From Rubrivivax sp. (lineage in GTDB: Bacteria > Pseudomonadota > Gammaproteobacteria > Burkholderiales > Burkholderiaceae_C): a DNA stretch of 34,309 nt. This document shows positions 23,545-34,309 of the stretch, one piece after another. Position numbers and translations under genes: made by a program. The stretch is from NCBI GenBank assembly GCA_020720385.1, contig DYOR01000020.1:1-34309 (forward strand), in the 5' to 3' direction. The notes beneath the pieces were generated by a model that saw only the letters and a list, made by a program, of their open reading frames with translations, made no database searches and had not been told where the DNA came from. How positions within the stretch are numbered: the first letter of the stretch is position 1; each line of letters opens with the position of its first letter.

Positions 23545-25689
23545 TCAGAGCTTGCGCAGCGCCTCGAGCGCGGAGAGCACTTCGCCCGGACTGAGGATCT
23601 CGCTGAGCAGGCGCGGTGCCGCGCCACCCGGCAGATGCAGCGCGTACACCGGCACGCCGCTGCGGCCCAGGCGGGCGAGCTCGGCGCTGATGGCGCTGTC
23701 GCGGCGCGTCCAGTCGGCGCGCAGCAGGACCACGCCACGCTCGGCAAAGGCGGCCTGCACGCGCGCGTCGGCCAGCGTGGTGCGCTTGTTGACCTGGCAG
23801 GTCACGCACCAGGCGGCGGTGAAGTCGACGAACACCGGGTGGCCGTCGGCCTGCGCCTGCGCCACGCGCTCGGGCGACCAGGGCTGCCAAGGTGCGCCGG
23901 CCGGCACCACCGCTGACGTGGTGTCCTGGCGCAGCGCCGGCACCACCCAGGCGAGGGCGGCGGCGACGCACAACAGCGAGAGCAAGCCCAGAGTGCGGCG
24001 CGCCACCGGCCCCAGTGCCGGCGAGCCCAGCGCCCAGGCGGCGAAGGCCAGCGCCAGCAGCAGCGCGAGCAGGGCGGCCACGCCGTCGATGCCCGCCTGC
24101 TGGCCCAGCACCCAGACGAGCCAGATGACGGTGGCGAACATGGGAAAGGCCATCAGGGTCCTGAAATGCGCCATCCACGCGCCGGGCCGCGGCAGCAGCC
24201 GCGCCACCGCGGGCCAGGCACTGGCGGCGAGGTAGGGCAAGGCCATGCCCAGGCCGAGCGCGGCGAAGATCGCCAGCGCCGGCGCGGCCGGCAGGGTGAG
24301 GGCCAGGCCGAGCGAGACCCCCATGAAGGGGGCCGTGCAGGGCGAGGCCACGGCCACGGCAAGCACCCCGGTGAGCAGCGCATCCACGAGCGGATGGCGC
24401 GCGCGCGCCGTGGCCCAGGACCCCGGCAGCACCGAACCGAACTCGAACACGCCGGCCAGGTTCAGCCCGATCAGGGTGAACAGCGCCGCCAGGCTCGCCA
24501 CCACGACCGGGGACTGCAGTTGAAAACCCCAGCCGAGTTGCTCGCCGCCGGCGCGCAGGGCCAGCAGCAGCCCGGCCAGGGCGACGAACGAGACGACCAC
24601 GCCGGCGCTGTAGGCCAGGCCAGCGGCGAGCAGCTTGCGGCGGTCGGCTGCATGGCCGGCAAAGCCCAGCACCTTGAGCGAGAGCACCGGGAAGACGCAG
24701 GGCATGAGGTTGAGCAGCGTGCCGCCGAGCATGGCGAGCAGCAGCGCCCATCCCAGCGAAGTGGGCGGCGGCGGCATGGGCAGCGCGGCGCCACCCGCCT
24801 GCGGCAGCGCCTGCGTGTAGTCGCCGGCAACGGCGGCCGTCGCGGCAGGCGCCGGCCAGGCGCCGCTCACCGCCACCTGCAGTTGCACCCCCGCCGCTTC
24901 GCCCGCGGCCACGAGCACCGCCGGGAGCGCGCCCGGCGCGGCGCTGCGCTGCGCGTCCAGCGGCACCCGGGCCGACCACTCGGCGCCGCTCCATTGAGCC
25001 TTGGGCAGGGCGGCGTTCTGGATCAGCCCCGGGGTCTCCGGGAAGAAGGCGAGGGCCTTGCCCTGCCACGCCGCGGGCAGCCCTTGCACGCGCAGCACGA
25101 GGGCATCGGGCTCGACGCTGGCGTGGGCCCGGACCGCGGGCAGGGTGACGGGCAGGGCCGCGCGCGCGCTGGCGAAGAGCGTCGCGTGCCCGCTGGTGGC
25201 CGCCTGCGCGGGCACGCGCAACGCGAAGTCTCCGCTCTCGGGGATGCAGACCTCGCGGCACACCAGCCATTCGGCATGCAGCCCCACGTCCAGCGCGTCG
25301 CCGGCAAAACCGGCAGGCACGCTGAGCGGCACCGGCAGGAGCAGCGTGCCCTCGTAGCCGAAGTTCAGCAGCGGGCCGATGGGCAGCTTGTGCGGCGTGG
25401 GCCATTCGATCTCCCCGGCGCGCACGCCCGCGGGCAGCGTCCAGCTCAAGGTCGTCGGCAGCCCGGAGTCGCCCGGATTCTTCCAGTAGGTGTGCCAATG
25501 CGGCTGGTGCTCGATCTTCAGCCCCAGCCATACGGCCTTGCCGGGGGCCACGCCCTCGGGCGCGTGAACCACGAGTTCGGCACGCACTTCGGGTGTCGTG
25601 ACCACGGCGCTGGTGGCCGCCGCCAGGGCGGGGTGGCCGAGCGCGGCCAGCGCGGTCAGCGCCAGGCAAAGGAGTCGGTGCAGTTTCAT
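23545..25689 (-). CDS. ScsB/DsbD-type thiol:disulfide reductase
   Basis: An inner-membrane protein that moves reducing power from cytoplasmic thioredoxin to periplasmic thiols. Length 714 aa. A signal peptide (RLLCLALTALAALGHPALA) is followed by a periplasmic N-domain with HTYWKNPGDSGLPTTL and a Cys pair in VCREVCIPESG (Cys144, Cys148). The membrane domain of about eight segments has Cys331 in LMPCVFPVLSLK and Cys451 in ASPCTAPFMG. The C-terminal thioredoxin domain carries AAWCVTCQVNK (Cys628, Cys631). The N-domain resembles ScsB more than classical DsbD, so copper or oxidative-stress roles are possible. It converges on GlpD and diverges from the atp operon. Confidence 0.9.
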   Translation of the reverse strand: MKLHRLLCLALTALAALGHPALAAATSAVVTTPEVRAELVVHAPEGVAPGKAVWLGLKIEHQPHWHTYWKNPGDSGLPTTLSWTLPAGVRAGEIEWPTPHKLPIGPLLNFGYEGTLLLPVPLSVPAGFAGDALDVGLHAEWLVCREVCIPESGDFALRVPAQAATSGHATLFASARAALPVTLPAVRAHASVEPDALVLRVQGLPAAWQGKALAFFPETPGLIQNAALPKAQWSGAEWSARVPLDAQRSAAPGALPAVLVAAGEAAGVQLQVAVSGAWPAPAATAAVAGDYTQALPQAGGAALPMPPPPTSLGWALLLAMLGGTLLNLMPCVFPVLSLKVLGFAGHAADRRKLLAAGLAYSAGVVVSFVALAGLLLALRAGGEQLGWGFQLQSPVVVASLAALFTLIGLNLAGVFEFGSVLPGSWATARARHPLVDALLTGVLAVAVASPCTAPFMGVSLGLALTLPAAPALAIFAALGLGMALPYLAASAWPAVARLLPRPGAWMAHFRTLMAFPMFATVIWLVWVLGQQAGIDGVAALLALLLALAFAAWALGSPALGPVARRTLGLLSLLCVAAALAWVVPALRQDTTSAVVPAGAPWQPWSPERVAQAQADGHPVFVDFTAAWCVTCQVNKRTTLADARVQAAFAERGVVLLRADWTRRDSAISAELARLGRSGVPVYALHLPGGAAPRLLSEILSPGEVLSALEALRKL

Positions 25690-25859
25690 GCGGTGGAGCC
25701 AAGGGTCGACGGTGGGCACAGATGCGGCACCGCGCGCATTGTGCGTCGGCACCGATTCCACCGCGCGGGCGCGGGGTCCTTGGCTTGACCTGGCGCGGAC
25801 CGGCGCGGCACCCGACGACCGAAACACAGGACCTTGGTCGGGTACCCGGGGTTTGTCCG

Positions 25860-25865
25860 TATAAT
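25860..25865 (+). promoter_or_regulatory. Putative -10 box (TATAAT) of the atp operon
   Basis: A perfect TATAAT lies 27 nt before the atpI start. The nearest -35-like element is TTGGTC at 25834-25839, with a long 20-bp spacer, so the -35 is uncertain. The GGTACC-centred palindrome between the two may be incidental. Confidence 0.6.
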
Positions 25866-25892
25866 TCCAAGGCTTTGCTGACCCCAACCGCC

Positions 25893-27589
<1,697 letters not shown>

Positions 27590-27626
27590 GCGCCGGCCGC
27601 CGTTTCACGACGGGAAGGATCGCAAC

Positions 27627-28097
27627 GTGAACATCAACGCCACGCTGTTTCTCCAGGCGATCGTCTTCGCCCTGTTCGTCTGGTTCACGATGAGCTGGGT
27701 GTGGCCGCCGATCGCCAGGGCGCTCGACGAGCGTGCAGCCAAGATTGCCGAAGGGCTGTCTGCGGCCGACAAGGCCAAGGCCGACCTGCAGGCGTCGAAC
27801 CGGCGCGTCGAGCAGGAGCTCTCGGTCGCCCGCAACGAGGCGGCCAAGCGCCTCGCCGACGCCGAGCGCCTGGCGCAGGCCATGATCGACGAGGCCAAGC
27901 AAAAGGCCGCCGCCGAAGGCGCGAAGATGATCGAACAGGCGCGCGTGGAGGCCTCGCAGGAGGTGACCAAGGCGCGCGAGGCCCTGCGCGACTCCGTGGC
28001 CGCGCTGGCGGTCAAGGGCGCCGAGCAGATCCTGCGGCGCGAGGTCGACGCCGGGGTGCACGCCGAGTTGCTCGCGCGCCTGAACGCCGAGCTGTAG
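27627..28097 (+). CDS. atpF: ATP synthase F0 subunit b
   Basis: The peripheral stalk subunit, 156 aa, with an N-terminal membrane helix ([20 protein letters not shown]) and a long charged coiled coil (residues about 35-145). It starts at GTG 27627, with GGAAGGA upstream; translation matches the normal family N-terminus [10 protein letters not shown]. Confidence 0.95.
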   Translation: MNINATLFLQAIVFALFVWFTMSWVWPPIARALDERAAKIAEGLSAADKAKADLQASNRRVEQELSVARNEAAKRLADAERLAQAMIDEAKQKAAAEGAKMIEQARVEASQEVTKAREALRDSVAALAVKGAEQILRREVDAGVHAELLARLNAEL

Positions 28098-28110
28098 AGG
28101 GCACGAGAGC

Positions 28111-28644
28111 ATGGCCGAAATCTCCACCATCGCGCGGCCCTACGCCGAGGCCCTGTTCCGCACGGGCGGCGGCGCCGCGCTGGCCGCACAGGTGCGCTCG
28201 CTGGGCGCGGTGGCTGCCGACGCGCAGCTGCGCCACCTGGCCGACAGCCCGAAAGTGGGCGCGGACATGGTCTTCGACATCATCTCGGACGTGCTCGCGC
28301 GACAGGGCACGGTGCTTTCGCAGGAGGCGCAGAACTTCCTGCACACGCTGCTCGCCAACGGCCGCCTCGAGGCGCTGCCCGAGATCGCCGCGCAGCTGCA
28401 CAAGCTCGTCGCGGCGCAGGACGGCCTGTCCGACGCGCGCATCGAGAGCGCCTATGCGCTGGACGAGGCGGCGCTCGCTGCGGTGCTGCCCGCGCTGGAG
28501 CGGCGTTTCGGCCGCAAGCTCACACCGCGCGTGGTGGTCGATCCCGAGCTCATCGGCGGCCTGCGCGTGGTCGTCGGCGACGAGGTGCTCGACACCTCGG
28601 TCAAGGCGCGTCTGCAACAAATGAAGGCGGCGCTCACTGCCTGA
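28111..28644 (+). CDS. atpH: ATP synthase F1 subunit delta
   Basis: Links the peripheral stalk to the F1 head; 177 aa. The N-terminus [13 protein letters not shown] and the C-terminal strand [20 protein letters not shown] are characteristic. It is 13 bp after atpF. Confidence 0.96.
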   Translation: MAEISTIARPYAEALFRTGGGAALAAQVRSLGAVAADAQLRHLADSPKVGADMVFDIISDVLARQGTVLSQEAQNFLHTLLANGRLEALPEIAAQLHKLVAAQDGLSDARIESAYALDEAALAAVLPALERRFGRKLTPRVVVDPELIGGLRVVVGDEVLDTSVKARLQQMKAALTA

Positions 28645-28677
28645 GCGGCGGCCGCCAAACCGAATCCACACACCACG

Positions 28678-28697
28678 CCGCTGGCCCAGGCCAGCGG
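28678..28697 (+). other. Perfect 9-bp hairpin in the atpH-atpA gap
   Basis: CCGCTGGCC (28678-28686) and GGCCAGCGG (28689-28697) form a perfect stem around two bases, just before the atpA Shine-Dalgarno (GGGAGA near 28702). There is no T-tract, so it is not a classical terminator; it may act in mRNA processing, stability or translation control. Confidence 0.6.
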
Positions 28698-28712
28698 CCC
28701 CGGGAGACCGCG

Positions 28713-30264
<1,552 letters not shown>

Positions 30265-30266
<2 letters not shown>

Positions 30267-30386
30267 AGCCGTGAATAAACCTGCTGCGCGAACCGATCTT
30301 GCGCCTGCGGTGCTCGCCGTACCGGTGTACGGCTGCGCTCCTCGACGCAGGCTCGGCCCGCTCGCGACGGTTTCTTTCACGGCTTC
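30265..30386 (+). repeat. 122-bp nested hairpin in the atpA-atpG gap
   Basis: Three nested stems are visible: GAAGCCGTGAA (30265-30275) with TTCACGGCTTC (30376-30386); GCCTGCG (30303-30309) with CGCAGGC (30346-30352); and CCGTAC (30317-30322) with GTACGG (30327-30332). The outer arm shares two bases with the atpA stop. The shared core (30313-30337) recurs between atpD and atpC. Function unknown: REP-like mRNA stabiliser or processing site is possible. Confidence 0.75.
30313..30337 (+). repeat. 25-nt palindromic core, copy 1
   Basis: CTCGCCGTAC, a 4-nt loop CGGT, then GTACGGCTGCG. It is identical at 23 of 25 positions to the copy at 32772-32796; the two differences fall in the loop, so the stem is conserved. 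Confidence 0.8.
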
Positions 30387-30418
30387 CCTGGTGCCAGATA
30401 CGCAAAGGACGCACTGAA

Positions 30419-31297
30419 ATGGCAGTCGGAAAAGAGATACGCGGCAAGATCAAATCGGTGGAGAACACCAAGAAGATCACCAAGGCCATGGAAATGGTCG
30501 CCGCTTCGAAGATGCGCAAGGCGCAGGAGCGCATGCGCGCGGCGCGCCCGTACGCCGACAAGATCCGCAACATCACGGCCAACCTGGCGCAGGCCAACCC
30601 CGAGTACAAGTCGCCCTACCAGCGCAGCGGCGGCACGGCCAAGGCGGTGGGCTTCATCGTCGTCACCACCGACAAGGGACTGTGCGGCGGCCTGAACACG
30701 AACCTGCTGCGCGCCCTCACCCACAAGATGAAGGACGTGCAGTCCGCGGGCCACGCGATCCAGGCGGTGGCCATCGGCAACAAGGGCTTCGGTTTCCTCA
30801 ACCGCATCGGCGCCGACGTCGTCAGCCATGTCGTGCATCTGGGCGACGCGCCGCAGCTCGACAAGCTCATCGGCCCGGTGAAGGTGATGCTCGACGCCTT
30901 CGTCGACGGCAAGCTCGATGCCGTGCACGTGTGCTACACGAAGTTCATCAACACGATGAAGCAGGAGCCGCTGATCGAACAGCTGCTGCCGCTGCAGGCC
31001 TCGCGCCTGGCGCAGTCCGAGGCCGAGAAGTCGCAGTACGGCTGGGACTACATCTACGAGCCCGATGCGCCCACGGTCATCGACGAGCTGATGACGCGCT
31101 ACATCGAGGCGCTGGTCTACCAGTCGGTGGCCGAGAACATGGCCAGCGAGCAGAGCGCGCGCATGGTGGCGATGAAGTCCGCCACCGACAACGCCGGCAA
31201 CCTCATCGCCGAGCTCAAGCTCATCTACAACAAGACCCGCCAGGCTGCGATCACCAAGGAACTCAGTGAGATCGTGGGCGGCGCGGCCGCTGTCTGA
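30419..31297 (+). CDS. atpG: ATP synthase F1 subunit gamma
   Basis: The central rotor shaft, 292 aa. The N-terminal helix reads [20 protein letters not shown] and the C-terminal helix [29 protein letters not shown] [16 protein letters not shown] is typical. An AAAGGA lies 9 nt before the ATG at 30419. Confidence 0.97.
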   Translation: MAVGKEIRGKIKSVENTKKITKAMEMVAASKMRKAQERMRAARPYADKIRNITANLAQANPEYKSPYQRSGGTAKAVGFIVVTTDKGLCGGLNTNLLRALTHKMKDVQSAGHAIQAVAIGNKGFGFLNRIGADVVSHVVHLGDAPQLDKLIGPVKVMLDAFVDGKLDAVHVCYTKFINTMKQEPLIEQLLPLQASRLAQSEAEKSQYGWDYIYEPDAPTVIDELMTRYIEALVYQSVAENMASEQSARMVAMKSATDNAGNLIAELKLIYNKTRQAAITKELSEIVGGAAAV

Positions 31298-32737
<1,440 letters not shown>

Positions 32738-32746
32738 GCGGCGCAT

Positions 32747-32820
32747 ACGGGCGTGATGCGTCGTTGCCCTCCTCGCCGTACGGGCGTACGGCTGCGGGGG
32801 GCGCCTAGCCTGACGCCCGT
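32747..32820 (+). repeat. 74-bp palindromic region in the atpD-atpC gap
   Basis: Outer arms ACGGGCGT (32747-32754) and ACGCCCGT (32813-32820) enclose a 25-nt core (32772-32796) with stem CCGTAC/GTACGG, near-identical to the core between atpA and atpG. It sits in the 125-bp gap before the last operon gene. Confidence 0.7.
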
Positions 32821-32862
32821 CTGCTTGCTCCCTGAATCTTCTTCAAGACTGAGGTAATCCGC

Positions 32863-33291
32863 ATGGCCACCATTCACGTCGACGTCGTCTCTGCCGAAGA
32901 GAACATCTTCTCCGGCGAGGCCCGGTTCGTCGCCCTGCCCGGCGAGAGCGGCGAGCTCGGCATCCTGCCGCGCCACATGCCGCTGATCACGCGCATCCGG
33001 CCCGGCGCGGTGCGCATCGAACGCGCCGCGGCCGACGGGTCGGCCGACGGGGACGAGTTCATCTTCGTCGCCGGCGGCATCCTCGAGGTGCAGCCCGGCA
33101 CGGTCACGGTGCTCGCCGATACCGCGATCCGCGGCAAGGACCTCGACGAGGCCAAGGCCAGCGAAGCGAAGAAGCTGGCCGAGGAAGCCATGCGCAATGC
33201 CAAGAGCGACATCGACCTGGCCGCCGCGCAAAGCGAGTTCGCGACCATGGCCGCGCAGCTTGCGGCGATCCAGAAGCTGCGCAAGAAGTAG
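32863..33291 (+). CDS. atpC: ATP synthase F1 subunit epsilon
   Basis: The small regulatory F1 subunit, 142 aa. The beta-sandwich starts [20 protein letters not shown] with [16 protein letters not shown], followed by the C-terminal helical hairpin (ending [10 protein letters not shown]). Last gene of the operon; a terminator follows. Confidence 0.97.
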   Translation: MATIHVDVVSAEENIFSGEARFVALPGESGELGILPRHMPLITRIRPGAVRIERAAADGSADGDEFIFVAGGILEVQPGTVTVLADTAIRGKDLDEAKASEAKKLAEEAMRNAKSDIDLAAAQSEFATMAAQLAAIQKLRKK

Positions 33292-33314
33292 CGCGCACGC
33301 CTGCGCTCGGCCCC

Positions 33315-33351
33315 AGCCCGCCCGGCAGCAATGCCCGGCGGGCTTTGTCTT
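33315..33351 (+). terminator. Intrinsic terminator of the atp operon
   Basis: A 13-bp stem (33315-33327 with 33332-33344; one mismatch) of very high GC content closes on a GCAA tetraloop and is followed by TTTGTCTT. It lies 24 bp after atpC. Confidence 0.85.
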
Positions 33352-33366
33352 GTGCGCGTCCGGCGC

Positions 33367-33372
33367 TATAAC
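33367..33372 (+). promoter_or_regulatory. Putative -10 box (TATAAC) of ppk2
   Basis: TATAAC lies 19 nt before the ppk2 ATG, just after the operon terminator. AGGGGG at 33380-33385 is the likely ribosome-binding site. No clear -35. Confidence 0.45.
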
Positions 33373-33391
33373 GCCATGCAGGGGGTGCGGC

Positions 33392-34201
33392 ATGGGCAAG
33401 AACGGCAAGGATGGCAAGGACGCTAAGAACGGTAAGGACGACCGCCTGGGCAAGGCCGAGTACTTCGACGCGCTGGCGCCCCTGCAACTGCAGCTCAACG
33501 ACGTGGCGCGCTGGCTGCAGCACACCGGCAAGCGCCTCGTGGTGCTGGTGGAGGGGCGCGACACGGCGGGCAAGGGTGGGGTCATCGGCGCCATTGCCGA
33601 GACGCTCAACCCGCGCCAGTGCCGCGTCGTGGCGCTGCCCAAGCCCACCGAGCGCGAGCGCACGCAGTGGTATTTCCAGCGCTATGTGGCGCACCTGCCC
33701 GCGGCCGGCGAGATCGTCCTTCTCGACCGCAGCTGGTACAACCGCGCCGGCGTCGAGCGCGTCATGGGCTACTGCAGCGAGTCCGAGACCGCGGCCTTCC
33801 TCGAGCAGGCCCCGGTGTTCGAGCGGCTGCTGGTGGACGACGGCATCCTGCTCTTCAAGTACTGGCTCACGGTGGACCAGGCGCAGCAGGAAGAGCGCTT
33901 TGCCGAGCGGCTCGAAGATCCGCTCAAGCGCTGGAAGCTCAGCCCCATCGACCTGAAGGCACGCGAGAAGTACGCCGAGTACACGCAGGCCCGGCACAGG
34001 ATGCTCGAGGCGACCCACAGCCGGCATGCGCCGTGGACGCTGGTGGACTTCAACGACCAGCGGCGCGGGCGCCTGGCTCTCATCCGCCATCTGCTCGAGG
34101 CGATCCCCGAGCGCAAGGTCCCGGAGACGGCGATCGAGTTCCCGGCGCTGGGACACGAGCCCCTGGTGGAGCGCTTCGAGGGCCGCCTGCGGCCGATCTG
34201 A
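33392..34201 (+). CDS. ppk2: Polyphosphate kinase 2 family protein
   Basis: Predicted to transfer phosphate between polyphosphate and nucleotides (PPK2 family), 269 aa. Residues 1-20 are a low-complexity tail of Gly/Lys/Asn/Asp repeats, encoded by near-tandem 9-bp units. The core follows: EGRDTAGKGGVIGAIAETL (Walker A, about 54-72), PKPTERERTQWYFQRYVAHL, IVLLDRSWYNRAGVERVMGY (Walker B/lid), and WKLSPIDLKAREKYAEYTQA. This is the single-domain PPK2 layout; class I is likely but not certain. It has its own promoter after the atp terminator. An ATG at 33376 is out of frame and not used. Confidence 0.9.
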   Translation: MGKNGKDGKDAKNGKDDRLGKAEYFDALAPLQLQLNDVARWLQHTGKRLVVLVEGRDTAGKGGVIGAIAETLNPRQCRVVALPKPTERERTQWYFQRYVAHLPAAGEIVLLDRSWYNRAGVERVMGYCSESETAAFLEQAPVFERLLVDDGILLFKYWLTVDQAQQEERFAERLEDPLKRWKLSPIDLKAREKYAEYTQARHRMLEATHSRHAPWTLVDFNDQRRGRLALIRHLLEAIPERKVPETAIEFPALGHEPLVERFEGRLRPI

Positions 34202-34309
34202 TGGTGCGCGGTGCCGCGGCTGCGCGGCGTCACCCGCGCGATAGTGCCCGAGGCCTAGTACTGCGGCACCGAGGTTTCGGAACACGATGAAAGCGATGGA
34301 TTCGGCCCG
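34202..34309. other. Right-edge non-coding stretch, possible relic of the palindromic element
   Basis: About 108 bp after ppk2. It contains CTAGTACTGCGGCACCGA at 34255-34272, which echoes the left arm of the 5237-5403 element (CTAGTGC..., TGCGGCACTGA), and GATGGATT at 34294-34301, also found there at 5277-5284. A minus-strand frame ending SETSVPQY, with stop at 34256-34258, could be the tail of a gene that lies outside. Neither reading can be settled at the window edge. Confidence 0.3.

Overview
The window is a piece of a very GC-rich proteobacterial chromosome. Gene content and order (atpIBEFHAGDC, gshB beside purU, Uup, a MocR/LysE cassette, a ScsB-type DsbD) point to Burkholderiales, most likely Comamonadaceae or a close relative. 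That assignment rests on recalled gene neighbourhoods, not a database search. There are no rRNA genes, CRISPR arrays, transposases or phage genes. It is mostly ordinary chromosome with a few unusual intergenic elements and one cassette containing two decayed genes.

Layout, left half. A TonB-dependent receptor (5' end outside the window) converges through a bidirectional terminator on a tRNA-Arg(CCG). A membrane-anchored cytochrome c5-type protein follows. A minus-strand group runs purU, a SnoaL-like protein, a 167-bp palindromic element, a YheT-type hydrolase and a small conserved protein. Divergent from purU are gshB, a periplasmic-sensor diguanylate cyclase and the ABC-F ATPase Uup. Next comes an unrecognised 252-aa protein, then a MocR-type regulator divergent from an amino-acid cassette: LysE exporter, remnant of an EamA transporter, remnant of an Asp/Glu racemase, class I/II aminotransferase, PhzF-like isomerase and AlaX-type tRNA-editing hydrolase.

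Layout, right half. A cytochrome c' and a cytochrome b561 are divergent, and a GNAT acetyltransferase follows the b561. A translationally coupled trio comes next: aldose 1-epimerase, SMP-30-type lactonase and GlpD. A ScsB/DsbD-like reductase converges on it. The rest is the complete ATP synthase operon and a PPK2 polyphosphate kinase.

Points most worth a second look: (1) the MocR-to-AlaX cassette, which combines export, racemase, aminotransferase, isomerase and tRNA-editing functions behind one divergent control region with 15-bp direct repeats, and in which two genes have lost blocks while their reading-frame junctions survive; (2) the near-perfect 167-bp palindrome with CTAG ends between yheT and the SnoaL-like gene, which supplies that gene's stop codon; (3) three hairpin-bearing gaps in the atp operon, two of them sharing a 25-nt palindromic core. 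No wholly new defence or biosynthetic system is evident. The amino-acid cassette is the best candidate for an undescribed functional unit.
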